64,000 bases of DNA from CAZGSN01 sp964371655 (GTDB lineage Bacteria > Desulfobacterota > Binatia > HRBIN30). The translations under genes and the position numbers were made by a program. The DNA is taken from contig CAYJOD010000027.1 of NCBI GenBank assembly GCA_964371655.1, positions 3,049-67,048 on the forward strand, read 5' to 3'. The notes beneath the pieces are model-generated. The model made no database searches. It was not told the DNA's origin and worked only from the letters and a program-made list of their open reading frames with translations. Shown here one piece after another: positions 42,863 through 50,486 of this stretch (its first letter is position 1; every line of letters starts with the position of its first letter).

Positions 42863-43026
42863 CGCGGCTACGTTCGATCCACAATCCGCGCCGCCAGGCC
42901 AGCAACCGTAGCCGCCGTCGCCAGCCCGCCCCGCGGGATGATCGTCCACGTCGGACAATTGCTTGATTGACCGCGGCGACCATCGTTTGGTACGTTCCCT
43001 CTCACGTGGACAACTGCCGACATCCA

Positions 43027-43428
43027 ATGCTGACCGTCGACGCGATCATCGAGATAGATGGCGGTGTGGTTCTCATCCGCCGCAAGTTCCCACCACCGGG
43101 CTGGGCGTTGCCCGGAGGCTTCGTGGAGTGGGGCGAGACGGTGGAGGCGGCGACGATCCGCGAAGCGCATGAGGAGACCGGCCTCGACATACAGCTCACG
43201 CAGCTGCTCGGCGTCTACTCCGACCCACGCCGCGACCCGCGCCGCCACACGGTAGCGACGGTGTTCGTGGCCACGGCCTCGGGTGTGCCAGTCGGTGGTG
43301 ACGACGCCGCCGAAGCACGCATCTATACGGCCGCGACCCTACCCTCGCCGCTGGCCTTCGATCACGACACGATTCTCGCCGACTACTTTGAGTTCAAGCG
43401 CAGCGGGAAGCTGCCGCTACGCGCGTAA
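43027..43428 (+). CDS. Nudix hydrolase
   Basis: 133 residues from the ATG at 43027. The Nudix box GGFVEWGETVEAATIREAHE (continuing ETGL) is intact with all metal-binding glutamates. The preceding LIRRKFPPPGWALPGG and the following PRRDPRRHTVATVFVA fit the ADP-ribose pyrophosphatase/MutT-like group. Substrate not predictable. Confidence 0.9.
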   Translation: MLTVDAIIEIDGGVVLIRRKFPPPGWALPGGFVEWGETVEAATIREAHEETGLDIQLTQLLGVYSDPRRDPRRHTVATVFVATASGVPVGGDDAAEARIYTAATLPSPLAFDHDTILADYFEFKRSGKLPLRA

Positions 43429-43429
43429 A

Positions 43430-43524
43430 GGAAATGGAAAACCGGAAACAGAAAACGGGAAACTGGAAACTGGTTAATTTGCCGGTTTTCCATCTCCGGT
43501 TTTCGGTTTCCTATTTTCCATTTC
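43430..43524. repeat. heptanucleotide hairpin (GGAAACC/GGTTTTC class)
   Basis: Left arm with repeated GGAAAC-type 7-base units, then TTAATTTGCC, then a right arm of GGTTTTC-type units in inverted sense. The whole folds as one long imperfect hairpin. It lies between convergent nudix and aspartate aminotransferase genes. Confidence 0.8.
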
Positions 43525-43531
43525 TTCCACG

Positions 43532-44722
43532 TCAGAGTTTCTGCAGCGCCGCTTCCATCCGATCCAAGCCGTCGTGCAGATTCTGCATCGAGGTCGCGTA
43601 CGAGATGCGGATGTGTTCGGGGTAACCGAAGTCGGTGCCGCCGACCACGGCGACATGCGCGGTCTCAATGAGGTACGCGGCAAGCTCGTCGCCATTCTTG
43701 GGACCGGCGCCGCGGTTCAGATAGGCGGCCACGTTTGGAAACACGTAGAATGCCCCTTGCGGCTTTGGACAGCGTACGCCGGCGATTTTGCGCAGGCGCT
43801 CGACCACGAAGTCGCGCCGTTTGCCGAACTCCCGCATCATCAGCGGAACCGAGTCCTGCGGCCCGGCCAAGGCCTGCACCGCACCGGCCTGCGCAATCGA
43901 GGAAGGGTTCGACGTCATCTGCCCCTGAAGCGTGGTCATCGCTTTGATGACGTGCGCCGGGCCGGCGCTATAGCCAAGACGCCAGCCGGTCATCGCGTAG
44001 GTCTTTGACACCGAGTTGACCAGCAAGGTGCGATCACGCAGGTCGGGGCGCACGCGCAACACCTGTCCAAGCTTGTACCCCGGGTCGTAGACCATCTTCT
44101 CGTAAACGTCGTCCGCGATCACGATGCAGTCGCGCTTGGCGACGACGTCGATCAAGGCGCGCAACTCGCTTTCGTCGTAGGCAACGCCGGCGGGATTGCT
44201 CGGGCTGTTGATGATGATGGCGCGCGTCTGCGGCGTAAAGGCCGCCTCCAGCTCGGCGGCGGTGAGCTTGAAGTCGTTCTCTTCCTTGGTGCGAACGATC
44301 CGGGCCTGCGCTCCCGCCAGCAGCAGCATGTCGGGATAGCTCACCCAGTACGGTGCCGGCACGATCACTTCGTCGCCCGGACCAAAGAGCGCCTGGAAAG
44401 CCACGAACAGCGCGTGCTTGCCGCCACAGCTGGCGAGCACCTCGTTCTTGGCGTAGTCGAGGCCGTTGTCGCGCTTGAGCTTGGCGACGATGGCGCCCTT
44501 CAGCGCGTTGCTGCCACCCACCGGGGTGTACTTGGTCTCCCCAGCGCGCATCGCCTTCTCGGCGGCGTTCTTGATCGATTCGGGAGTGTCGAAGTCGGGC
44601 TCGCCGGCGCCGAAGTCGATGAGATCGGTCACACCTTGCGCGCGTAGCGCGGAGGCCTTCTCCGTGACCGCCATGGTGGCGGAAGGCTTGATGAGCTTCA
44701 GTCGATCGTTGAGTTTCATCAC
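43532..44722 (-). CDS. pyridoxal-phosphate aspartate aminotransferase (class I/II, AspB-like)
   Basis: 396 residues. PLP-dependent aminotransferase with IDFGAGEPDFDTPESIKNAA at 35-54, INSPSNPAGV, the aspartate/tyrosine pair in IADDVYEKM, and the PLP-binding lysine K240 in NSVSKTYAMTGWRLGY. The pattern is that of the Igamma aspartate/prephenate aminotransferase group. Second methionine at position 2 is a possible start. Monocistronic. Confidence 0.92.
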   Translation of the reverse strand: MMKLNDRLKLIKPSATMAVTEKASALRAQGVTDLIDFGAGEPDFDTPESIKNAAEKAMRAGETKYTPVGGSNALKGAIVAKLKRDNGLDYAKNEVLASCGGKHALFVAFQALFGPGDEVIVPAPYWVSYPDMLLLAGAQARIVRTKEENDFKLTAAELEAAFTPQTRAIIINSPSNPAGVAYDESELRALIDVVAKRDCIVIADDVYEKMVYDPGYKLGQVLRVRPDLRDRTLLVNSVSKTYAMTGWRLGYSAGPAHVIKAMTTLQGQMTSNPSSIAQAGAVQALAGPQDSVPLMMREFGKRRDFVVERLRKIAGVRCPKPQGAFYVFPNVAAYLNRGAGPKNGDELAAYLIETAHVAVVGGTDFGYPEHIRISYATSMQNLHDGLDRMEAALQKL

Positions 44723-44795
44723 AGTCCTTACCTGAGCATAGGGCGGCGCCTACTGCGAGCGGGGCTCCGCCTTCGTGTTTCGACGAGCGTGCCGA

Positions 44796-45884
44796 CTAGC
44801 CCTGCGCCTGGAGCTTTCTGAGCAGCTCGCGATGCACGGCGCTCGGTAGCAGGCCGGTCACGTCACCCCCGAGGCTCACCACTTCTTTGACCAGCCGCGA
44901 CGCGGTGTAGAAGTACTTCACGCTCGTCGTCATGAAGAAGGTCTCGATGCCGGGCTTCATGTGGCGATTCATCATCGCCATTTGGAACTCGTACTCGAAA
45001 TCCGAGACCGCGCGCAGCCCGCGGATGATCACGGCAACACCAACCTTCTCGCAGTAATCGACGAGCAGGCCGGTGAACTTGTCCACCTTGGCTTCGATCC
45101 CGATTTCCTGCAGCGATTCGCGAATCATGCTGACGCGCTCATCGGCGCTGAACATGGCGCGGTCCTTCTTCGGGTCGCTGGTCCCCATCGCCACGGCGAC
45201 GGTGACTTCGTCGAATACCTGCACGGCACGGCGTACGATGTCGAGGTGTCCGTTGGTGATCGGATCGAACGAACCCGCGTACACGGCGCGGCTGCTCTTC
45301 GGAGGTTCATGTTTGATTGGCATATTGGTATCGGTAGTGAGCAGAGCGAGGCACGTCTTTCCATAGCGGCGCGATTGCGTCAATCGCCATGACCCGTAAG
45401 CTTGCGCCGGTGGTTCGTCGGCGTGGTGTTCGACGATCACCCACGCGTCGGCGGCGAGTAGCTTCGTTGCCGCCAATGAGCTGAGCGTCGCGTCGACCAG
45501 CCCGAGCCCATACGGCGGATCGAGGACCACACCGTCGAACCTCGCTGCCTCACGCTCGAGTCGGGCGAGCGCCTGCTGGATCGAGGCTTCGATCACCACG
45601 GCACGCTCGGCGACTCGACACGCCGCGAGATTCTGGCGCAAGATGGCGGCCGCGGGCCGCGACTTCTCGACAAACGTGGCGTGCCCAGCGCCGCGGCTCA
45701 AGGCTTCGATCCCCAGGGCTCCGCTGCCGGCGAATAGATCGAGGACACGGGCCCCGGCGAGATCGAAGCGGCTGGCCAGAATGCTGAACAGCGCGCCTTT
45801 GACCTTGTCCGCCGTCGGTCGGATGCGTTGGTCGGGCCCCGCCTGCAAGCGACGCCCCTTGGCACTTCCCGCGATTACACGCAC
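44796..45884 (-). CDS. fusion of 16S rRNA m2G966 methyltransferase (RsmD) and phosphopantetheine adenylyltransferase (CoaD)
   Basis: 362 residues from a GTG at 45882-45884 preceded by AGGGG. Residues 1-185 are RsmD: VRVIAGSAKGRRLQ at the start, VLDLFAGSGALGIEALSRGA, and the catalytic VVLDPPYGLG. Residues about 199-362 are CoaD: AVYAGSFDPITNGHLDIVRR and IIRGLRAVSDFEYEFQMAMM. The frame is open through the junction and the only methionine there has no ribosome site, so a bifunctional protein is likely. The two genes are usually separate neighbours. One part methylates 16S rRNA, the other makes dephospho-CoA. Confidence 0.88.
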   Translation of the reverse strand: MRVIAGSAKGRRLQAGPDQRIRPTADKVKGALFSILASRFDLAGARVLDLFAGSGALGIEALSRGAGHATFVEKSRPAAAILRQNLAACRVAERAVVIEASIQQALARLEREAARFDGVVLDPPYGLGLVDATLSSLAATKLLAADAWVIVEHHADEPPAQAYGSWRLTQSRRYGKTCLALLTTDTNMPIKHEPPKSSRAVYAGSFDPITNGHLDIVRRAVQVFDEVTVAVAMGTSDPKKDRAMFSADERVSMIRESLQEIGIEAKVDKFTGLLVDYCEKVGVAVIIRGLRAVSDFEYEFQMAMMNRHMKPGIETFFMTTSVKYFYTASRLVKEVVSLGGDVTGLLPSAVHRELLRKLQAQG

Positions 45885-46025
45885 GCGCGAGCCCCTAGCA
45901 AAGCCGACGACACAGAACGACTGAAAGCCTGTGAAACAATCGATCCGCGCGGCCAAACGCCGAATCGGTGCGCGCGGCGCACCCTACCGCTGGGACCTAA
46001 TGAACGTCTGACAGGCTACTAGGAG

Positions 46026-46115
46026 GATGAACAACAGGAAACCGGAAACCGAAAACGGGCCAACATTGACCGGTTTTTCAATCTCCAGTTTCCTGTTTCC
46101 GATTCTCTATTCTCT
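46026..46115. repeat. heptanucleotide hairpin (GGAAACC class)
   Basis: Left arm AACAGGAAACCGGAAACCGA, right arm CAGTTTCCTGTTTCCGATTC with a short centre containing GGCCAACATTGACCGG. Same class as 43430-43524. Outside it TCTGACAGGCT and TCCGACAGGCT occur on both sides, perhaps an outer element. Confidence 0.75.
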
Positions 46116-46159
46116 TCGCGGGTGAAAGTCCGACAGGCTGCGAGAAGAGCGGTCCGCCG

Positions 46160-46741
46160 TCAGCGCCGGTTCCGTGGCACAATGCGCAACGGTAGAAAGC
46201 GCGGGTCGAGAGCACCGGGCACCGGCCCATACCAGAGCGGCGAGCGACAGTCGTCGAGATGCAGACGCCAGGTCTGATACCGCAGTCGCCCCTGGTCGAA
46301 ACCATTGGCGAGAAACGGTCGCTCACACGGCGGCGGTAGGTAGGGGAAATAGGCCGGGCGCGCGGGCACGCTGGCGATCGCCAGCGGCGCGACCACCTGC
46401 ACCGGCTTCGCCGCCCGCGCGCTCGCACGCTGCGCCTCACGGAGGCCACGGTCGACACCCGCTTGGTACACGCTCGCCAGACGACGCTGGTCATACACGA
46501 CCTGCGCCTGCTGCGGCGGCGACGTGGCTCCATCCGCATGGCCTTGGCGCGGCGCGCTGGCCGCGACGACCTCGCCGCGTTCCCGCGCCACAATCTTAGT
46601 GTCGCTGCGGAATTCGGCAGGTATATCCTCGGCGATGTTGGTGAAGTGGCGAACCCCCTGGGCATCACGCCACTCAAAGATGTCGGCGAGCGCGCTGCCG
46701 CGCGCCACGCAAAGCAACGCAACCATCGCGATCCACGTCAC
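46160..46741 (-). CDS. DUF4124 domain periplasmic protein
   Basis: 193 residues from a GTG at 46739-46741. An ORF extends 25 codons further but those codons are a heptad array. A signal-like segment (TWIAMVALLCVARGSALA) precedes DIFEWRDAQGVRHFTNIAED, the DUF4124 motif. The C-terminal part is proline- and arginine-rich. Function of the domain unknown; it is usually exported. An ATG at 46724-46726 is an alternative start. Confidence 0.65.
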   Translation of the reverse strand: MTWIAMVALLCVARGSALADIFEWRDAQGVRHFTNIAEDIPAEFRSDTKIVARERGEVVAASAPRQGHADGATSPPQQAQVVYDQRRLASVYQAGVDRGLREAQRASARAAKPVQVVAPLAIASVPARPAYFPYLPPPCERPFLANGFDQGRLRYQTWRLHLDDCRSPLWYGPVPGALDPRFLPLRIVPRNRR

Positions 46742-46745
46742 GACA

Positions 46746-46778
46746 TCAGTGGTCAGTGGTCGGTGGTCAGTGATCGCT
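46746..46778. repeat. heptanucleotide array (CAGTGGT)
   Basis: Units CAGTGGT, CAGTGGT, CGGTGGT, CAGTGAT immediately upstream of the DUF4124 gene, partly open in its frame. Confidence 0.75.
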
Positions 46779-46927
46779 GTCTCGTACTCGGTCGGTGCGG
46801 CATCCGCCGTGGTCATACCGCGTCAACGCGCGAGAATGCGTTCGGTTGCACCCGGCGGCGTAGTTTTAGAAAACCCCCAGAAAGGCAAGCTCCCCTGTCC
46901 CCCTGGGAGTGTCGATTTTCCCCGCGA

Positions 46928-47004
46928 CAGGACATAAAGGACTGCAGGGACACCAGGGACACTGCAAGCCGTCCTTGATGTCCCTGCAGTCCTTTATGTC
47001 CCTG
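46928..47004. repeat. inverted-repeat element with GGACATAAAGGACTGCAGGG
   Basis: A 24-base arm (CAGGACATAAAGGACTGCAGG-GAC) and its near-perfect inverted copy flank a GC-rich centre. It lies in the 310-base gap upstream of the DUF4124 gene and downstream of lgt; no gene there. Confidence 0.8.
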
Positions 47005-47051
47005 CTCTGAGGCAGCTACCCATCGATTCTCCGAACCTGCAATTCACCACA

Positions 47052-47816
47052 CTACGAGCTGGCCGCGGCCGGTCTGCCCTCGTCGCCGCTGTGGAGCTGA
47101 GACAGCAAGGTCGCACCGACGACAACCATCACCACGCTGATCGCCTGCGCCGTGGTCAGGCCAAGAAACCACGCCGGGTTGCGGCGCACCGCCTCAATCA
47201 AGAAGCGAATCACTCCCGAAGCCATGAGATAACGCGCGAAGATATCACCCACCGGAGCCACCGGCCGCCGCCACAGGTAGGCGAATAGAGCCATGCAGGC
47301 GAGCATCTCGTAGAGCGGCGCCGGGTGCACACACTCGGTCGTCGGCACCACACCTTCGGGATAACTCATACACCACGGCAGCGTCGTCGGAACGCCGTAG
47401 TCGCCGTCGCCGGAGAGCTGGCAACCGATGCGGCCGATGGCCAAGCCGATCGCCAGGGCCGGAGCGGCGATGTCGGCAAGCTCAAGGAGAGAGAGGTGTC
47501 GCTGCTTGGCGACGCGAGTCATCGCCAGCCCACCGCCAATGATGCCACCGTACCAAACCCAACCGCTGCCGGAGAGCAAAAAGCCAATCGGGTTGCTGAC
47601 GAAGATGTCCCACGCCGTCGGAATCAAGAAGAGTCGCGCTCCGACCCAGCCACCGACATAGGCATAGAGGAGCATGTCGTAGGCTAGATCGACGCCGTAG
47701 CCGCGACGCAGGCAGTCGCGCCGTACGACCAGAAACGCAACGACAAAGCCGCTGAACGCCGTCGCCCAAAAGCTCGATACGGCGATGTCACCGATATGGA
47801 AGAGGACTGGGCGCAT
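47052..47816 (-). CDS. lgt: prolipoprotein diacylglyceryl transferase Lgt
   Basis: Attaches diacylglycerol to the lipobox cysteine of prolipoproteins at the inner membrane. 254 residues, about seven spans. The signature reads GRIGCQLSGDGDYGVPTTLP, a variant of GRIGNFINGELxGRPTDLPW with C for N. HPAPLYEMLACM matches the HPTQLYE region. GGWVGARLF holds the essential arginine. The divergent signature is known from some environmental lineages, so function is probable but not certain. Confidence 0.88.
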   Translation of the reverse strand: MRPVLFHIGDIAVSSFWATAFSGFVVAFLVVRRDCLRRGYGVDLAYDMLLYAYVGGWVGARLFLIPTAWDIFVSNPIGFLLSGSGWVWYGGIIGGGLAMTRVAKQRHLSLLELADIAAPALAIGLAIGRIGCQLSGDGDYGVPTTLPWCMSYPEGVVPTTECVHPAPLYEMLACMALFAYLWRRPVAPVGDIFARYLMASGVIRFLIEAVRRNPAWFLGLTTAQAISVVMVVVGATLLSQLHSGDEGRPAAASS

Positions 47817-47822
47817 GGGGTT

Positions 47823-47972
47823 GGTTTTCAGTGTTCAGTGGTCGGTTCGGTGGTCAGTGGTCAGTGTTCAGTGTTCGGTCTTCGGTGCTCGCGCTTTCGT
47901 ATCTCACCGTCGGGCGGCGTGGTCGGGGCAAGCCCGGAGACTGAAAACTGAAAACCGAACACTGAAAACCAG
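47823..47972. repeat. heptanucleotide hairpin (TCAGTGG/ACTGAAA class)
   Basis: Left arm TTCAGTGTTCAGTGGTCGG and further 7-base units; centre about 50 bases; right arm ACTGAAAACTGAAAACCGAA. The arms are inverted relatives. It fills the gap between lgt start and fabI end. Confidence 0.8.
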
Positions 47973-47976
47973 TTTC

Positions 47977-48744
47977 CTAAATCCCGACGATGCTGTAGCC
48001 AGCGTCGACGTGGATGATTTCCCCGGTGACCCCACTGGCAAGGTCGCTGCACAGGTACACGGCGGTGGCCGCCACGTCCTCGGTGCTGACATTGCGTTGC
48101 AGCGGCGCACGCTCGGCATGATGGTGCAGCATGTCCTTGAATCCGGTGATCCCGGCCGACGACAAGGTACGGATCGGACCCGCCGAGATCGCGTTGACGC
48201 GGATCTTCTGTCCGCCCAGATCGTACGCCAAATAGCGAACGCACGATTCCAACCCGGCCTTGGCCACACCCATCACATTGTAGTTCGGCAGTGCCCTCTC
48301 CGCGCCCAGATAGGTGAGGGTCAACATCGAGCCGCCCGCGGCCATTAACGGCAAGGCGGCACGTGCCAACGCAATCAGCGAATACACGCTGACGTCGAGC
48401 GCGATCCGAAAGCCTTCTCTCGTGGTTTCGACGAAGCGACCCTTGAGCTCCTCCCGCGGCGCAAACGCGATGGCGTGCACGAGCACGTCCACGCCCCCCC
48501 ATCGCTCCCGTAACGCCGCGAACGTCGCTTCGATGTCTTCGTCTTTGGAAACGTCGCACGGCAGGACATCGTGCACGCCGAGGGATTCGGCCAGCGGCCG
48601 TACGCGACGCTCCAGAGTTTCGCCAACATAGGTCAGCGCCAGCCGCGCGCCCTCACGATGCAGCGCGCGCGCGATCGCCCACGCAATGCTGTGGTCGTTG
48701 GCGATGCCGAGAACGAGGGCTCTTTTGCCGGCAAGCAATCCCAT
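47977..48744 (-). CDS. fabI: enoyl-[acyl-carrier-protein] reductase FabI
   Basis: NADH-dependent final step of fatty-acid elongation. 255 residues from the ATG at 48742-48744, with GGAGGTGG upstream. The FabI-type cofactor motif VLGIANDHSIAWAIARAL, VHAIAFAPREELKGRF, and the YxxxxxxK catalytic pair in YNVMGVAKAGLES are all present, with SAGPIRTLSSAGI after. The last codons run up to the repeat. Confidence 0.94.
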   Translation of the reverse strand: MGLLAGKRALVLGIANDHSIAWAIARALHREGARLALTYVGETLERRVRPLAESLGVHDVLPCDVSKDEDIEATFAALRERWGGVDVLVHAIAFAPREELKGRFVETTREGFRIALDVSVYSLIALARAALPLMAAGGSMLTLTYLGAERALPNYNVMGVAKAGLESCVRYLAYDLGGQKIRVNAISAGPIRTLSSAGITGFKDMLHHHAERAPLQRNVSTEDVAATAVYLCSDLASGVTGEIIHVDAGYSIVGI

Positions 48745-48789
48745 CCCACCTCCACGCGCCGAGCTCAACCGCACGACGACATCAGCGCG

Positions 48790-49344
48790 TCAGTGAACAC
48801 CGCCACCCATTTGCAGCGAGTAGGGGTCGACGCCGAGACTGCGGATTGCGGTCTGCCACATTTCGCCTGGATCGGTGCGGAAGATCAGGTCGGCAGACAC
48901 GTCGACGGTGAGCCAGGCCGACGCCGCCAGCTCCGACTCAAGCTGACCCGCGGCCCATCCCGCGTACCCGAGCAGGAATCGAGCCCGGCCACTGCTTGAC
49001 TCCTCCTCGATGCTGCGACGCAACATCTCCATCGAGCCACTGAGAAAGACCCCGGCGCTCACATCGATCGTCTCCGGCGTTCCCGGATTATCGGCGAGCA
49101 AGAGCCAGCCGCGCTCGGTCTCGACCGGACCACCCATCCAGATCTGCAGCCCGTTGTCGTGACGCAGCGGCGGTTCGACCTCGAGGACACTGGAGACCAG
49201 AGTTGCGCTCGGCCGGTTGACCACCAGCCCCATCGCCCCTTCCCTTTCGTGCTTGCAGAGCAGAACCACCGCACGCGCAAAGTTGGGATCCTCCATCTGC
49301 GGCATCGCCAGCAGCAATGTCGGCGCGAGTGAGTCCTGGGTCAT
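48790..49344 (-). CDS. UPF0301 family protein YqgE/AlgH
   Basis: 184 residues from the ATG at 49342-49344. LLLAMPQMEDPNFARAVVLL, then GAMGLVVNRPS, GLQIWMGGPVETERGWLL and LLGYAGWAAGQLESEL are family hallmarks. A soluble, mainly alpha/beta fold; in Pseudomonas AlgH was linked to alginate expression, but a general function is unknown. Transcribed just upstream of fabI, 45 bases away. Confidence 0.92.
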   Translation of the reverse strand: MTQDSLAPTLLLAMPQMEDPNFARAVVLLCKHEREGAMGLVVNRPSATLVSSVLEVEPPLRHDNGLQIWMGGPVETERGWLLLADNPGTPETIDVSAGVFLSGSMEMLRRSIEEESSSGRARFLLGYAGWAAGQLESELAASAWLTVDVSADLIFRTDPGEMWQTAIRSLGVDPYSLQMGGGVH

Positions 49345-49457
49345 GAAACGATCCTGGCCACAGGCCAAAACGAAGTCAATGCGCCCACCGCACCTCGCAT
49401 TTGCTCGGGAGGCGGAATCTCCGAACCAGATACCAGATACCGGAAGGTGGAATGCAA

Positions 49458-50093
49458 TCAGAGAACGTACTGCTGCATGAACACGAAGTGCAGGGCGCTG
49501 CCGGCGAGCACGAAGATGTGGAAGATCTCATGGTGACCGAACACCGACGGGTACGGATCCGGGCGTTCGAGCGCGAAGATCACCGCACCGATGCTGTACA
49601 CCAGGCCACCACCGAGCAGCCACATCAGCCCCCCGACCGGGAACTTCTGCAGCATGGGACCGACCGCAAACACCGCGAGCCAACCCATGCCGAGATAGAT
49701 CGCCGCGCTCATCCAACCCGGCAGATGATCGAAGAAGAGCTTGAGCACAGTGCCGGCCGCGGCGATCCCCCAAACCACCGCGAGCAGAGTCCAGCCCCAA
49801 TGCGCGCGCAGCGCGATGATACAGATCGGGGTGTAGCTGCCGGCGATGAGGAAGAAAATCGCCGTATGATCGAAACGGCGCAGCCAGTCCTCCCCGCGCG
49901 GACTGACGCGCAGGCCGTGGTAGATTGCACTCGCGGAAAACAGGATCACCAGGCTCATGCCGTAGATGCCGAAGCCCACCATGCGCCAGGTCTGCCCCCG
50001 CGATTCGATCAGCAGAACGATCAGGGCGACGACCGAGAGCACGGCGCCGACAAAATGAGAAAGGCTGTTGAAGGGTTCTTTGATGCGCGACAT
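49458..50093 (-). CDS. hemolysin III family (PAQR/TrhA) membrane protein
   Basis: 211 residues with seven membrane spans. SASAIYHGLRVSPRGEDWLRRFDHTAIFFLIAGSYTP contains the serine, histidine and aspartate of the PAQR zinc site, and the end has HHEIFHIFVLAG with further histidines. TrhA controls membrane energetics in E. coli. Despite the name, hemolytic activity is not expected. Confidence 0.92.
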   Translation of the reverse strand: MSRIKEPFNSLSHFVGAVLSVVALIVLLIESRGQTWRMVGFGIYGMSLVILFSASAIYHGLRVSPRGEDWLRRFDHTAIFFLIAGSYTPICIIALRAHWGWTLLAVVWGIAAAGTVLKLFFDHLPGWMSAAIYLGMGWLAVFAVGPMLQKFPVGGLMWLLGGGLVYSIGAVIFALERPDPYPSVFGHHEIFHIFVLAGSALHFVFMQQYVL

Positions 50094-50151
50094 GGAAGCT
50101 TCCTTGTAGCGTACGCGGCACCCTTAAGTCCAAGGGAAACTGGCCGGTAGG

Positions 50152-50353
50152 CAGGGCCACGGCATAGTCGTCCACGGAGGGCTGGAGCCGCATCGAGCCC
50201 CATTCCCGCCGGTCGCGGACGAGCCGTCCGCGCGATTGCCTCAAACCAGCGCTCCGAGCGGAATATTATCGCCGGGAGCGCGGGCGGCCCGCCCGCTTTG
50301 CGCATGACCCCTGCCGTGGCGCAGGCTCCGTCAACGACTTTGCCGTGGCCCTG
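50152..50353. repeat. compound repeat: outer AGGGCCACGGCA enclosing a GC-rich REP-like hairpin
   Basis: Outer arms CAGGGCCACGGCATAGTCGT and ACGACTTTGCCGTGGCCCTG are inverted copies with one difference. Inside, GGGAGCGCGGGCGGCCCGCC (about 50272-50291) belongs to the family flanking the RAYT gene at 55 kb, in the opposite orientation. It fills the 393-base gap between the hemolysin III and cysteine-rich genes; no protein gene there. Confidence 0.75.
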
Positions 50354-50486
50354 GGCCGGTAGGTCACAGCGCGGGTCCGAGCCCGCACTGTCTTCTGTGA
50401 TTCCGGCTCTCTTCGGGGTTCCCATTGCGTAACGAGAGGGTATTCTCACCTCTCACTACAAATTCTGAATTCGGAGTCACGAAACC

